From Gelidibacter mesophilus DSM 14095 (GTDB lineage: Bacteria > Bacteroidota > Bacteroidia > Flavobacteriales > Flavobacteriaceae): a stretch of DNA of 64,000 nt. The DNA lies in contig NZ_AUHD01000005.1 of NCBI RefSeq assembly GCF_000423005.1, forward strand, positions 372,001 to 436,000. The letters are read 5' to 3'. A model generated the notes under the pieces. That model was not told the DNA's origin. It saw only the letters and a program-made list of their open reading frames with translations, and searched no databases. Positions 9,536 to 18,753 of the stretch are shown here, one piece after another. Within the stretch, counting starts at the first letter, position 1. Each line of letters begins with the position of its first letter. Both the position numbers and the translations under genes were made by a program.

Positions 9536-10084
9536 TTAATCGTTTTGGTTTTGAATTATTGAATTTACGGTCACTTTACAGATGACTGGCGTATTGGTGC
9601 CAATTTTATTTTTGTCACCATAGTAACCATAAGCTTTTTGGGATGGAAATAAAAAGGTGACCGTTTCACCTGGTTTCATAAGTTTTAGACCTTCCCGGAG
9701 CCCTGTAAATATTTCTTCTTGATCCATGGCATAATCGCGTGGATGGATGTCGTCATCTGAATAAATATCATTGCCATTAAAGTCTTTCACATCGTAATCA
9801 AAGTTGACAATATCTCCAAAAGAAGGTTTAATGGTATCCTTTTCTACTTTAATGTTATAATAGTACCAAAAACCACTTTCTGAAGCGATATAGGTTTTTG
9901 AGGTGTCTTTTTTAATGATGTTTTTTATCTGATTGGACTCCTCGGTATTCAGTTTTTTATTGCGTTCTGCTGATATTTTTATGAAGGAACCCGATTTTTG
10001 GGAAATTGGTCTTCTCGCTTCAGGAGATTTGCAGCTGCTGAGGCCAATAGTTAGGAGTAGGATGATAAGAGTGGCTCTTGTCAT
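9536..10084 (-). CDS. gldI: gliding motility PPIase lipoprotein GldI
   Basis: This 182-residue FKBP-type prolyl isomerase lipoprotein has lipobox SSC with Cys18. It matches GldI of flavobacteria, which is required for gliding in Flavobacterium and is thought to help fold gliding/T9SS components. The FKBP core runs from about residue 75 with FDYDVKDFNGNDIY, LREGLKLMKPGE and KAYGYYG. The start overlaps the stop of the DHH gene by four bases, indicating translational coupling. The neighbouring cyclophilin/FKBP fusion and the T9SS-sorted subtilase at 41117 agree with a gliding/T9SS organism. Confidence 0.88.
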   Translation of the reverse strand: MTRATLIILLLTIGLSSCKSPEARRPISQKSGSFIKISAERNKKLNTEESNQIKNIIKKDTSKTYIASESGFWYYYNIKVEKDTIKPSFGDIVNFDYDVKDFNGNDIYSDDDIHPRDYAMDQEEIFTGLREGLKLMKPGETVTFLFPSQKAYGYYGDKNKIGTNTPVICKVTVNSIIQNQND

Positions 10085-11097
10085 GAATTTAGGGTGTTTT
10101 TATAGCGTGGCAATATACTAATAAATTTTTCAACTGTATCAATTAAATTGAGGTCGCTTTTACCACCTGCTGCGTTGGTATGCCCACCACCGCCAAAGTT
10201 TTCTCGTGAGAATTCGTTGACGGAAAACGCGCCTTTACTGCGTAAAGAAATCTTAATAATACCCTCTTGCTTGTGCTCAATGAAGATGGCTGCAAAAATA
10301 ATGTTTTTGATAGAAAGTCCGTAATTCACGAAACCTTCGGTATCTCCTTTTCTAAAGTTGGCGGCATTTAGTTCCTCTTGGGTGAGCGTAATATAGGCTG
10401 TTTTATATTCTGGAAGAATTCTGAGATTTTTAAGTGCGACGCCTAGTAATTGCAAACGTTCGTAACTATTAGTATCGTATATCGCATTGTAAATTTCGGA
10501 ATGATCTGCCCCTTTATTAATCAATTCAGCGGCTACTAAATGCGTTTTGCTTGTAGATGATGGAAAGCGAAAAGAGCCTGTATCTGTTAAAATTCCAGCA
10601 TAGAGACATGTGGCCATATCCCCATCAATATTTTCAGTATCTCCTAACATGTCTATAAAATGATAGACCATTTCACAGGTAGAGCTCATAAATACATCAC
10701 TAAACATGTATTTAGCATAGGCATCCGGTTGCTGATGATGGTCAATCATGATTTTGAGCGCTTTTGAATTGGCTAAAGAAGTTGCCATATCACCCGCACG
10801 GTGGAACGCATTAAAATCTAAAGTAAAAATAATATGACTCTGTTCTATAAGACTTTCAGCATTGCTCATGTCCGATTCATAAATAATGACCTTGTCATTA
10901 CCTGGCAACCATTTCAAAAAATCAGGATAGTCATTTGGCGCGATTACGGTGGCCTTATGGTGGTTCTTTATAAGATAGTGGCAAAGTCCTAAGGTAGAAC
11001 CCATAGCATCGCCATCAGGATTTTTGTGGGGAATGATGACGACGTTTTTTGGCGCGATTAATAGCGCCTTAATTTCTTGAATATCTTGTTCAGTCAT
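10081..11097 (-). CDS. DHH-family phosphoesterase (NrnA-like)
   Basis: This 338-residue cytosolic DHH/DHHA1 phosphoesterase resembles NrnA, which degrades nano-RNA and dephosphorylates pAp or cyclic dinucleotide products. Metal-binding motifs are HKNPDGDAMGS near residue 24, the DHH of MIDHHQQPD and DTGSFRF; the C-terminal DHHA1 motif GGGGHTNAAGG is intact. It is the first gene of an operon with gldI and the fused PPIase. TATCTTCG at 11104-11111 on the minus strand, six bases before the ATG, is one base off a -7 box. It is divergent from ndk. Which substrate it prefers cannot be read from sequence. Confidence 0.87.
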   Translation of the reverse strand: MTEQDIQEIKALLIAPKNVVIIPHKNPDGDAMGSTLGLCHYLIKNHHKATVIAPNDYPDFLKWLPGNDKVIIYESDMSNAESLIEQSHIIFTLDFNAFHRAGDMATSLANSKALKIMIDHHQQPDAYAKYMFSDVFMSSTCEMVYHFIDMLGDTENIDGDMATCLYAGILTDTGSFRFPSSTSKTHLVAAELINKGADHSEIYNAIYDTNSYERLQLLGVALKNLRILPEYKTAYITLTQEELNAANFRKGDTEGFVNYGLSIKNIIFAAIFIEHKQEGIIKISLRSKGAFSVNEFSRENFGGGGHTNAAGGKSDLNLIDTVEKFISILPRYKNTLNS

Positions 11098-11155
11098 AGC
11101 TGGCGAAGATACAATTTTTTAAGATTCATGTTATGGTTTTTAGTGATAAATGCCG

Positions 11156-11163
11156 TACTTTTG
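11156..11163 (+). promoter_or_regulatory. -7 box of ndk
   Basis: TACTTTTG is an exact TAnnTTTG match, about 107 bp before the ndk ATG, with a TTA about 22 bp upstream as a possible -33 element. Confidence 0.5.
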
Positions 11164-11269
11164 CACGAAATTTAGAAGGGCTTTAGGAAAAAAGGATCAC
11201 AATTAGAGTGTAGATTTGAGAGTCCAAAAAGATAAAACAATAAAAATCAGAATTAATTAAATTACAAAT

Positions 11270-11689
11270 ATGGCAACGAATAGAACGTTTACAATGCTTA
11301 AGCCAGATGCAGTCGAAAAAGGACACATTGGTGCAATCTTAGAAAAAATCAGTGCTTCCGGCTTTAGAATCGTAGCATTAAAATTAACGCATATGACTAC
11401 TGCAGATGCAAAGGAGTTTTATGCTGTACACAGCGAAAGACCTTTTTATGGCGAGTTGGTAGAATATATGACCCGTGGACCAATTGTGGCTGCGGTTTTA
11501 GAAAAGGAAAATGCGGTTGAAGATTTCAGAACCCTTATAGGTGCTACAAATCCTGCGGATGCTGCTGAAGGTACTATTCGTAAATTATACGCGGCTTCTA
11601 TTGGTGAAAATGCAGTTCACGGAAGTGACAGTGATGAGAATGCTGCCATTGAAAGCGCCTTTCATTTTGCTGGAAGAGAGATGTTTTAA
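11270..11689 (+). CDS. ndk: nucleoside-diphosphate kinase
   Basis: This 139-residue NDP kinase transfers the gamma phosphate from ATP to NDPs through a phosphohistidine. The diagnostic stretch NAVHGSDS contains the active-site histidine, preceded by the nucleotide-site segments [14 protein letters not shown] and [14 protein letters not shown]. It is full length for the family. It is monocistronic, with a -7 box about 107 bp upstream and a strong hairpin terminator just after the stop. Confidence 0.97.
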   Translation: MATNRTFTMLKPDAVEKGHIGAILEKISASGFRIVALKLTHMTTADAKEFYAVHSERPFYGELVEYMTRGPIVAAVLEKENAVEDFRTLIGATNPADAAEGTIRKLYAASIGENAVHGSDSDENAAIESAFHFAGREMF

Positions 11690-11714
11690 AGGTTTTAAAC
11701 CTATTTTAGTATAA

Positions 11715-11751
11715 AAGGCTTGGAACAAAATGTGTTCCAAGCCTTTTTTTT
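11715..11751 (+). terminator. ndk terminator
   Basis: A perfect 13-bp stem (AAGGCTTGGAACA with TGTTCCAAGCCTT) and a 5-base loop are followed directly by a T run, a textbook intrinsic terminator 25 bp after ndk. Confidence 0.9.
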
Positions 11752-11765
11752 AGGAACTACTTAAG

Positions 11766-11800
11766 AACAAAAAGCCCCACAACAGGTGTTGCAGGGCTTT
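11766..11800 (-). terminator. cold-shock gene terminator
   Basis: On the minus strand AAAGCCCTGCAAC pairs imperfectly with GTTGTGGGGCTTT and is followed by a T run. It lies 22 bp past the end of the cold-shock gene and back to back with the ndk terminator. Confidence 0.8.
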
Positions 11801-11822
11801 ATCATTTAAAAAAGCTTATATA

Positions 11823-12014
11823 TTAGATAACTTTTACGTTAACTGCGTTTAATCCTTTTTTTCCTTCTGTAAGATCGAATTCAACTTCATCGCCTTCACG
11901 AATTTCGTCGATTAATCCTGAAATGTGAACAAAATGTTCTTTGTTGTTTCCTTCTTCTACGATAAAACCGAAGCCTTTAGCATCGTTGAAAAATTTTACT
12001 GTTCCTTTACTCAT
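11823..12014 (-). CDS. cold-shock domain protein
   Basis: This 63-residue single-domain cold-shock protein is an RNA/ssDNA-binding beta-barrel that melts RNA structure. Both RNA-binding motifs are present: KGFGFI (RNP1) near residue 13 and HFVHIS (RNP2) near 27. The ORF is a typical CspA-family length. It has its own terminator and a -7 box about 35 bp upstream, giving a short leader rather than the long thermosensing leader of E. coli cspA. Which paralogue it is cannot be decided. Confidence 0.95.
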   Translation of the reverse strand: MSKGTVKFFNDAKGFGFIVEEGNNKEHFVHISGLIDEIREGDEVEFDLTEGKKGLNAVNVKVI

Positions 12015-12048
12015 TGTAATAAAATATTAAATTAATTATATAATTATT

Positions 12049-12056
12049 CAAAGATA
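12049..12056 (-). promoter_or_regulatory. -7 box of the cold-shock gene
   Basis: It reads TATCTTTG on the minus strand, matching TAnnTTTG, with a TTG about 15 bp upstream at 12072-12074. The predicted leader is about 30 bases. Confidence 0.5.
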
Positions 12057-12486
12057 GCGCCAAAATGAATACAAAATACGTTTTAGGGCATATTTTTTTT
12101 TGAATGATGTAATTGACGTATTCATTTAGTGAAATCTAGTCCTGAAAAACATCTAAACCTCATGTGTTTAGTGTTTTGTGAAATCAATATGACCGATTTT
12201 TCCACAATTATAATTTCACTCAATTTGGTAAGCTAATTTTGTAAATGACCTTTAATCAATTGCTTAAAATCTTAAGTTTTACTGTATAAACAAGTCATTA
12301 TTCTTAGGTAAACTGCCTTTTCGTTTACGATTATAGTATCAAAATCGCCTTTATACTCTCCTTTTTGCCTTCTTGCTCTCGAAAAGTGATTAAGATTTTG
12401 ACTATTAACTGCTAACTATGGAGTTAGAAGCAGGATTAAAAAACATTGTTCATATCCAGGAGTTTTTGCAAACGCTTAAAAATACA
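12057..12486. other. intergenic gap, no gene seen
   Basis: This is AT-rich sequence between the cold-shock promoter and the small membrane protein gene. The longest start-to-stop frame is a 34-codon plus-strand ORF at 12418-12522 that runs into the opposite gene; I judged it to be chance. I see no RNA gene or terminator. Confidence 0.5.
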
Positions 12487-12840
12487 CTAATGCTTAACCA
12501 GTACACTGCACTGTTTTCCTAATAACGCACCAACCCCAGCGGCAATGCCTCCAATGAATCCCGTGACAATCAATAACAAAATTGAACTGCCTCCCAAGGG
12601 CAATAATATTGCTATTTTTTTCGCAAGAATAAAATCGTTGGTATTGCTCAGCACGAATGAATAACTTATCCAAAATAAAAAAACAGCTATAAATGGAATA
12701 AAAAATACAGCAGTACGATTTAAACTAAAAAATAAGGCCGACAAAAACCCAGCTACCATAACATGCCACCAAGGTAAAAGCTGTGATAGGATAATGGCGA
12801 GCACTAGGGTGGTTATAAAATTGATGAGATTCTTTTTCAT
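12487..12840 (-). CDS. small integral membrane protein
   Basis: This 117-residue hydrophobic protein of unknown function has four likely membrane segments (about 7-22, 27-45, 47-67 and 80-112), the last rich in Gly/Ala. No motif is recognised. It starts two bases downstream of the penicillin-acylase stop, so the two are almost certainly co-transcribed, and it may be an accessory of that enzyme or simply co-regulated. The overall look is of a small flavobacterial membrane protein without a family name. Confidence 0.7.
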   Translation of the reverse strand: MKKNLINFITTLVLAIILSQLLPWWHVMVAGFLSALFFSLNRTAVFFIPFIAVFLFWISYSFVLSNTNDFILAKKIAILLPLGGSSILLLIVTGFIGGIAAGVGALLGKQCSVLVKH

Positions 12841-12842
12841 TG

Positions 12843-15257
12843 TTATGGCGTTAAAGTTTGGCTTGCTATAATCTCTTTTTTATCCTGTTGATCTTGCATA
12901 AATAGTAAATTCATATATTTTCCTGCAGCCCAATCATCAATAAAATTGTCATAATATTTGCTGCCTGGATTCCCTGATTGTCCACCTGGATATATACCAT
13001 AGCCGGTTGGCGGGGTTGTCATTTCTACAACCATCCGCCATGATGGTCCGTGGTTTTTTGATGCGGCATTAACAGTATTGTAATCGCCACCGATGGGCAC
13101 GTCAAATCTTGAAAATGCAGGCAAGGCTTGGAGTAAATGGCCAATAAAAGTGGCTTTGTATGCGCTCCAATTATAATCGCCATGTTTTGCCTTCCATTCT
13201 GTCAATTCTTTCGCCGTTTCTTTAAAGGTCATCAAGAACAAATCCTTGGCGGTTTCTTTTTTAGGCGTGTCTATAATATCCATGAGTTCATCTTTTGGGT
13301 TGTTTTTGAACATATAAATGGTCTGATAGACAAATGGTTTTTCCATGGCCACACTTTCGGCGTCATACTCATCCCAAACTATGGTATATAGTTTTGTCCA
13401 CCAACTTTCCCAAATGCTTGGTGCAATTTGATCGATTTCGCTATAGAAATCCCACATCTTAATAGTTTTGAGGATCTCTTTTTCTTCGTTGGATAATGAG
13501 GAAGTATCCATATTTGCGAATATATAAGGAAGCAATTCCGACGCTTTTAAATTATAGTTGTTGTTCTGCAGGTTCTTGAAATCCTGAATGTCAAATTTGT
13601 CCTTCGCTCTAAAAAAATCGTTGATCACGCGGTTCCTATAGGTTTCATAACCATCATTAAAAACATAAAACGGGTAGGAGGTATCAACAGGATGCTGATT
13701 TGCGGAACTTACAAACCCGCGCTCAGGGTTTTTGCTATGGGCGTTAAATTCTTGTGGAATAAAACTTTGCCAATCGTGTTTGGGATTGCTGCCATCCAAT
13801 AAAAACTTGCCCTGTCCTTTCCATTTGTTTGGAAATTGACCTTGAATCCATAGGGCAATATCACCTTCAGTAGAAGCAAATACGAAGTTTTGGGCTGGTG
13901 CTGTATAACTTTTCAGAGCATCTAAATAATCCTCATAATTTTTTCCTTCGTTAAACTTTAAAAACGTCCGCTGGTTATTACCGCCAATATGTCCAACCCA
14001 CTGCATGGCGAAGCCAGCTTTCGCATTATTGCCTTTAAAATTATGATCATAAGTTACGGGGCCATGGTGTGTGTAAATGATGGTGTCATACAGCGTTGCC
14101 CCATTCCTGATCTTGATCTCCTCAATGCGCTGTGTGGTTTTTTTCCATTGGCCATCATGTTTGTATTCTTTTCTTGAATTGTCCTTAAACTCAATTTTAT
14201 ACCAATCAATAACATCGCGGGTGGCATTGGTTTCACCCCAAGAGATATGATTGTTATAGCCAGAAATGATGCCTAAGGCGCCAGGAAGTGTTGCGCCATA
14301 ACTATTGTGTTCCGGAGTTGCCAATTGCATGACAAACCAAATGGAAGGAAGATTTAAGCTCAAATGCGGGTCATTGGCCAAAATAGGATGACCAGAATAT
14401 GATTTTTCACCTGAAACGGCCCAGTTGTTACTTCCATTTTGAGGATGGGGTTTGTTTATGGTCTCTGAAATGGAAAAGGAATCTATAGGAATTTTCTGCT
14501 CAGGAGCTTCAGGCATGGTTATATCTATGAAACTCCAGTCGGTTTCCTTGGAAATTACAGGGTCATTGACATCAAAAAAATCTGGGTATAACAAGTCAAA
14601 GCGGTCTTTTCCATACTTAGCCAGGGCATTGGTGCGTTCCATATCTGATTCTCTTCCTGCAAGCATTTTAGTCATATACATCAGCAAAAGGGCTGTTTTT
14701 TTTGTGGTCCATGCTTCAGGTGCGTAATCCAATAATTTATATTCTACTGGATACTCTTTGGGCTGCAATTGATGGATATAGCTATTCACACCGTCTCGGT
14801 AGGCTTCAATATAGCTTAAGGTTTCTGGGTCCTCTTGCATTTTTAGGAGGGCATTTTCTGCACCAAATAACATCCCGCGTCGACGTTCCTGACGGTCATA
14901 ATCCAAGGCTTGCTCTCCGAGAATTTCTGATAAACGGCCACCAGCTGCAAAGGTTTGAAACTCCAATTGCCACAAACGATGTTTGGCCGTTAAATAGCCT
15001 TGTGCGCGATAAAGATCGGTGTTGTTTTTGGCGAATACATGAGGGATTAAAGCATTGTCATAATGTACGCTCACCTTATTTTTTAGACCATTAATTTGCA
15101 TCGTCGTGCTGAGGTTCTCATCGTTTTCATTTTGCCAAAATCCTTGATTGGGACTTAAAAACTTGCCGATTGGTGGAATGCTGCCAAATTTACTGTTGAG
15201 CCCAAAAAATACGACTAATGTCAGCAAAAGAGTTAATAGGAGCTTGAAATATTTCAT
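12843..15257 (-). CDS. penicillin acylase family Ntn hydrolase
   Basis: This 804-residue exported Ntn hydrolase of the penicillin/AHL acylase family has a single N-terminal hydrophobic segment (residues 4-20) that directs it to the periplasm. These enzymes are made as a precursor that cuts itself to expose an N-terminal Ser. The expected site is intact at GSNNWAV, with Ser276 as nucleophile. The alpha chain carries the PHVFAKNNTDLYRAQGY region and the beta chain the ILANDPHLSL segment. Substrates may be N-acyl homoserine lactones, lipopeptides or cyclic amides; sequence alone does not say. The likely operon continues into the small membrane protein two bases downstream. Confidence 0.9.
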   Translation of the reverse strand: MKYFKLLLTLLLTLVVFFGLNSKFGSIPPIGKFLSPNQGFWQNENDENLSTTMQINGLKNKVSVHYDNALIPHVFAKNNTDLYRAQGYLTAKHRLWQLEFQTFAAGGRLSEILGEQALDYDRQERRRGMLFGAENALLKMQEDPETLSYIEAYRDGVNSYIHQLQPKEYPVEYKLLDYAPEAWTTKKTALLLMYMTKMLAGRESDMERTNALAKYGKDRFDLLYPDFFDVNDPVISKETDWSFIDITMPEAPEQKIPIDSFSISETINKPHPQNGSNNWAVSGEKSYSGHPILANDPHLSLNLPSIWFVMQLATPEHNSYGATLPGALGIISGYNNHISWGETNATRDVIDWYKIEFKDNSRKEYKHDGQWKKTTQRIEEIKIRNGATLYDTIIYTHHGPVTYDHNFKGNNAKAGFAMQWVGHIGGNNQRTFLKFNEGKNYEDYLDALKSYTAPAQNFVFASTEGDIALWIQGQFPNKWKGQGKFLLDGSNPKHDWQSFIPQEFNAHSKNPERGFVSSANQHPVDTSYPFYVFNDGYETYRNRVINDFFRAKDKFDIQDFKNLQNNNYNLKASELLPYIFANMDTSSLSNEEKEILKTIKMWDFYSEIDQIAPSIWESWWTKLYTIVWDEYDAESVAMEKPFVYQTIYMFKNNPKDELMDIIDTPKKETAKDLFLMTFKETAKELTEWKAKHGDYNWSAYKATFIGHLLQALPAFSRFDVPIGGDYNTVNAASKNHGPSWRMVVEMTTPPTGYGIYPGGQSGNPGSKYYDNFIDDWAAGKYMNLLFMQDQQDKKEIIASQTLTP

Positions 15258-15359
15258 AGAAACAACTGTGTTAAGAACTTGAAAATAAGAAATAATGCAG
15301 AAAGATAATTATAATGAAGAGAAAGCACTGGTTTTTATAAAATGTGCGATATAGTTTTT

Positions 15360-15656
15360 TTAACGAAGCACTAATTTTTTAATAACCTCCTTACCAAGAG
15401 ATTCATTCAGCATTGTTATAATTTTCTCCTTGCCGTAACTGAGTTCTTCTCTTAATACGCTCGAACTTAACTGTACATAAAGGGTATCACGTTCCAATTG
15501 AATGGCGGTGGTATAATTATTCACGCCGTTACCCATCATTTGAGCCCAAGCATCCCTCACATTTACTTTGTCCAAACCTGGTTGGAGTCTGTTGTTATCC
15601 ACAAATTCTTTTAAGAGGTCACTAATAGAAAGATTGTCTTTGTTGCGTTTGGCCAT
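15360..15656 (-). CDS. DUF721 (DciA-like) protein
   Basis: This 98-residue protein carries a DUF721 domain, the domain of the DnaB-helicase operator DciA, with the features WAQMMG near residue 37 and the LYVQLSSSVLREEL strand-helix. A role in loading or regulating the replicative helicase is inferred from DciA proteins of other bacteria. It follows recF and a small lipoprotein on the same strand, an arrangement I recall as common in Flavobacteriaceae and consistent with a DNA replication/repair context. Confidence 0.82.
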   Translation of the reverse strand: MAKRNKDNLSISDLLKEFVDNNRLQPGLDKVNVRDAWAQMMGNGVNNYTTAIQLERDTLYVQLSSSVLREELSYGKEKIITMLNESLGKEVIKKLVLR

Positions 15657-15741
15657 TTTGTTGTAATCGTTATTCGCTTGCTAAATTGGAGAAAAAGAGT
15701 GCGTTATTTTTGAATTTGAATTGCGTTGAGACAATAAAGAA

Positions 15742-16161
15742 TTATTTTTCCACAACGATGGGTTCAAAACGCTTATAAAGATACTTTATCTTTTGGTCAT
15801 TAATAATTAAAAGTTGGTCTTCAGTCGCATTTAAAACCGTTTCTTTCCAATTAGCAAAAGGGGTGTCGTAATAAATATGGAGACTATCGTTTTCAATTTT
15901 TAATATTAGACTTTCAACATCCTTAGATGTGGTATATGTACCGTCAAATCTTGGTTTCATCTTTTTTCTGAAGCCCGTCAAGCTATCCGTAATACTGAAA
16001 TAATCAACAGTATCGTTATAATTGTAATCGCGTTTAGTGACATCAGGAAGGGTGACTTCATCAATTTCCCAGTAGCCATTTAAATGTGGGATAAATAAAT
16101 TGGGGTCGTTGGAACAACTAAAAAGTAGTAAGGTCAAAACTAAGATTGTATATTTTTTCAT
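15742..16161 (-). CDS. small lipoprotein
   Basis: This 139-residue lipoprotein has a leader ending in LFSC (Cys16) followed by a mature domain of mixed beta strands. The segments LNGYWEIDEV and LKIENDSLHIYY give a lipocalin-like impression, but I cannot name a family. It is sandwiched between recF and the DUF721 gene on the same strand, so it is probably co-transcribed although unrelated in function. A -7 box lies upstream at 16185-16192. Confidence 0.7.
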   Translation of the reverse strand: MKKYTILVLTLLLFSCSNDPNLFIPHLNGYWEIDEVTLPDVTKRDYNYNDTVDYFSITDSLTGFRKKMKPRFDGTYTTSKDVESLILKIENDSLHIYYDTPFANWKETVLNATEDQLLIINDQKIKYLYKRFEPIVVEK

Positions 16162-16184
16162 AGAGATGTCGATTATTTAAATTA

Positions 16185-16192
16185 CAAAATTA
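16185..16192 (-). promoter_or_regulatory. possible -7 box before the lipoprotein gene
   Basis: On the minus strand this reads TAATTTTG, fitting TAnnTTTG, 24 bp before the lipoprotein ATG. No -33 TTG at the right spacing is seen. Confidence 0.35.
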
Positions 16193-16283
16193 ATGTACCA
16201 AATTCTAAAATTACCGGATGCAATTGGAATTTGCGTGTCTGTCGGTAGACAGGGAATTTTAAATGTTCAAATTTTTGATTTCA

Positions 16284-17363
16284 TTACAGCTTAAATATCT
16301 TATAGGATTGATGTACCTGTTTAATAATGTTTTCGGTACGATCAGCATGAGTGTCACTGATAAAAAGTTGTCCAAAATTTTCATTGTTGACCAATTCAAT
16401 AATTTGCGCCACACGATGTTCATCTAATTTATCGAAAATGTCGTCCAAAAGCAAAATAGGCGAGACGCCACTTCGCTGTTTTATAAAATCAAATTGTGCC
16501 AATTTTAAGGCAATCAAAAATGATTTCTGTTGGCCTTGACTTCCAAATTTTTTAATGGGAAACTCGTCTATTTCAAAATTCAAATCGTCTTTGTGAATTC
16601 CCACAGAGGTATATTGTAGCGCCTTGTCTTTATTGATATTATTTTTTAAAAGCGAATTCAGGTCGTCATCAAATAAATCACTCTTATAACTTAAATTAAC
16701 AGGTTCCTGGTTATTGCTTATCGCATTATAACGCGTTTTGAAAATTGGAACAAAAGTTTCTAAAAATGCTTTTCTAATGGTGAAAATTTCCGATCCATAG
16801 GTGTGCAATTGTGCGTTGTAAACTTCCAGAGTTTGTGCGTTAAACGTATTGTTCAGTGCAAAATATTTTAATAAAGCATTGCGCTGCTGCAATACTTTGT
16901 TGTAATTAATAAGTAGATTGAGATAGTTTTTATCGCTTTGCGAGATGACACTGTCAATAAATTTTCGTCTGGTGTCACTGCCTTCAATAATCAAATCCCT
17001 ATCCGCCGGAGAAATAATAACCAAGGGAATAAAACCAATATGGTCACTAAATTTCTCGTAAGCTTTAGAGTTTCGCTTGATCATCTTTTTTTGCGATTTT
17101 TTCAACGAAACCACAATCTTTTCTTCACGCTGCTCTTTTTCAAAAACACCTTCCACTACAAAAAACTCCTCACCATGTCTAATGTTCTGGGAGGCTATAG
17201 GATTGAAATAGCTTTTACCAAAAGAAAGATGATAAATAGCATCCAGGACATTGGTTTTTCCGATGCCATTGGCGCCTACAAAACAATTGATCTTTTGATC
17301 AAATATAAAGTCTTGACTTTCAAAATTCTTATAATTTAATAAGGAAAGGGTGTTTAAAATCAT
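16284..17363 (-). CDS. recF: DNA replication/repair protein RecF
   Basis: This 359-residue SMC-like ATPase acts with RecO and RecR to load RecA at ssDNA gaps. Walker A is GANGIGKTN (residues 30-38), followed by the family stretch [21 protein letters not shown]; the signature and Walker B regions lie in the C-terminal quarter at [16 protein letters not shown] and [12 protein letters not shown]. It is full length. It is the first gene of the run recF - lipoprotein - DUF721 and is divergent from the TPR gene. It is not linked to dnaA or gyrB here. Confidence 0.95.
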   Translation of the reverse strand: MILNTLSLLNYKNFESQDFIFDQKINCFVGANGIGKTNVLDAIYHLSFGKSYFNPIASQNIRHGEEFFVVEGVFEKEQREEKIVVSLKKSQKKMIKRNSKAYEKFSDHIGFIPLVIISPADRDLIIEGSDTRRKFIDSVISQSDKNYLNLLINYNKVLQQRNALLKYFALNNTFNAQTLEVYNAQLHTYGSEIFTIRKAFLETFVPIFKTRYNAISNNQEPVNLSYKSDLFDDDLNSLLKNNINKDKALQYTSVGIHKDDLNFEIDEFPIKKFGSQGQQKSFLIALKLAQFDFIKQRSGVSPILLLDDIFDKLDEHRVAQIIELVNNENFGQLFISDTHADRTENIIKQVHQSYKIFKL

Positions 17364-17467
17364 GTAAAAAATCCGCTTTTAAATATGATTGTATTACTAC
17401 AATGCGAAAGGAAGTGCAAATTATTGAAAAATAACAACTATTACCTTTTAAATACCAATAAAAATTA

Positions 17468-17475
17468 TAATTTTG
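17468..17475 (+). promoter_or_regulatory. -7 box of the TPR-ribH operon
   Basis: TAATTTTG matches TAnnTTTG 21 bp before the ATG at 17497, giving a leader of about 18 bases. It also argues against the earlier in-frame ATG at 17473, which overlaps the box. Confidence 0.5.
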
Positions 17476-17496
17476 CGGCGCATAAATTATGACGAT

Positions 17497-18264
17497 ATGG
17501 CAACTTATAAAAAAAGAGGATACAAACCAAAAACGAAAGCTGAGCAGGAAGAGGTTTTAGAAGAAAACTCCACAACGGCTGAAGTATTTAATACCTTAGA
17601 TGAGTCGGCTTCTAAAACTGAAGAATGGGCAGTAAAAAACCAAAATGTTATTATTGGTGCTATTGCGGTTGTTGCAGTTGTAGTTTTAGGATATTTGGGA
17701 TACAATAAGTTTGTTGCAGAGCCCAAAGCTAGTGAAGCGATGAATGAGATGTTTAAGGCACAGCAATATTTTGAACAAGCGCTTAATGGAGCGACGGCTA
17801 AAGATTCTTTATATACTTTGTCTCTTAATGGAGGTGAAGGTAAGTACGGAATGTTAGACATTATTGAAGAATATAGTGGTACACCAGCGGCTAATTTGGC
17901 CAATTATTATGCTGGAATGGCCTATTATAATTTGAATGATTACCAAAATACTGTTAAGTATTTGGGTGATTTTTCAAGTAAGGATGAAATTTTGGGTCCC
18001 ATTTCTAAAGGAAGAATAGGGGATGCTTTTGTGCAGTTGAATCAACCGGAAGATGCTTTGAGCTATTATGAAAAAGCTGCGAGTATGAATGAAAATGATT
18101 ATACAACACCAATGTATTTATTCAAAGCGGGCAATGTTGCTTTAAATTTAGGTAAAACTAAAACAGCTCTTGACCATTTTAATACTATAAAAGAAACCTA
18201 TCCAAGTTCTAGTGAAGCTTCAAATATTGATGTGTTCATTGGAAAAGCGCAAGCAAGTTTATAA
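17497..18264 (+). CDS. membrane-anchored tetratricopeptide protein
   Basis: This 255-residue protein has a charged cytosolic N-terminus, one membrane segment at about residues 52-74, and a periplasmic TPR region from about 85 to the end (the NLANYYAGMAYYNLNDY and AGNVALNLGKTKTALDHF units). The topology resembles YfgM/BamD-like scaffolds that handle envelope proteins, but the partner is unknown. I chose ATG 17497, because the earlier ATG at 17473 would put the start inside the promoter box. ribH follows six bases later, so the two form an operon. Confidence 0.85.
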   Translation: MATYKKRGYKPKTKAEQEEVLEENSTTAEVFNTLDESASKTEEWAVKNQNVIIGAIAVVAVVVLGYLGYNKFVAEPKASEAMNEMFKAQQYFEQALNGATAKDSLYTLSLNGGEGKYGMLDIIEEYSGTPAANLANYYAGMAYYNLNDYQNTVKYLGDFSSKDEILGPISKGRIGDAFVQLNQPEDALSYYEKAASMNENDYTTPMYLFKAGNVALNLGKTKTALDHFNTIKETYPSSSEASNIDVFIGKAQASL

Positions 18265-18270
18265 GGAAAA

Positions 18271-18753
18271 ATGGCGACAAAAAATCAGAATTTATCAGAA
18301 TATGATAAGCACACAATCCCAAATGCGAAAGACTTTCGATTTGGGATTGTCGTTTCAGAATGGAACAGCAATATTACAGACAACCTTTACAAAGGCGCTC
18401 TTGACACCTTGATTGAACACGGTGCATTGCCGGATAATATTATTAGCTGGCATGTGCCAGGTAGCTACGAATTGATCTATGGCAGCAAAAAAATGCAAGA
18501 TCATCAAGTGGATGCCGTTATTGCTATTGGTTGTGTGATTCAAGGTGAAACTAAACATTTTGATTTCGTTTGCGAAGCGGTTTCCCAAGGAATTAAAGAT
18601 TTAAATGTCGTCAATGATACGCCTGTTATTTTCTGTGTATTGACTGATAATGTAATGCAACAATCTATTGATAGATCCGGTGGCAAACACGGAAATAAAG
18701 GTGTTGAAGCTGCTGTAGCTGCTATTAAGATGGCAGTTTTGCGTCAGGCTTAA
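18271..18753 (+). CDS. ribH: 6,7-dimethyl-8-ribityllumazine synthase
   Basis: This 160-residue lumazine synthase catalyses the penultimate step of riboflavin synthesis from the ribityl-pyrimidinedione and dihydroxybutanone phosphate. Family marks are FGIVVSEWN, WHVPGSYEL, CVIQGETKHFDFV with the catalytic His, and the NKGVEAA end segment. It is normal length for an icosahedral lumazine synthase. It is co-transcribed with the TPR gene and carries no FMN riboswitch upstream. Confidence 0.96.
   Translation: MATKNQNLSEYDKHTIPNAKDFRFGIVVSEWNSNITDNLYKGALDTLIEHGALPDNIISWHVPGSYELIYGSKKMQDHQVDAVIAIGCVIQGETKHFDFVCEAVSQGIKDLNVVNDTPVIFCVLTDNVMQQSIDRSGGKHGNKGVEAAVAAIKMAVLRQA

Noticed and set aside
12418-12522. 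34-codon plus-strand ORF before and into the small membrane protein gene
   Set aside because: Overlaps a well-supported gene on the other strand and has no start signal; length is expected by chance.
14702-15094. 130-codon plus-strand ORF
   Set aside because: Antisense to the penicillin-acylase gene; no recognisable protein features.
16230-16260. Terminator hairpin at CTGTCGGTAGACAG
   Set aside because: The stem is only five base pairs and no T run follows; treated as a relic palindrome.
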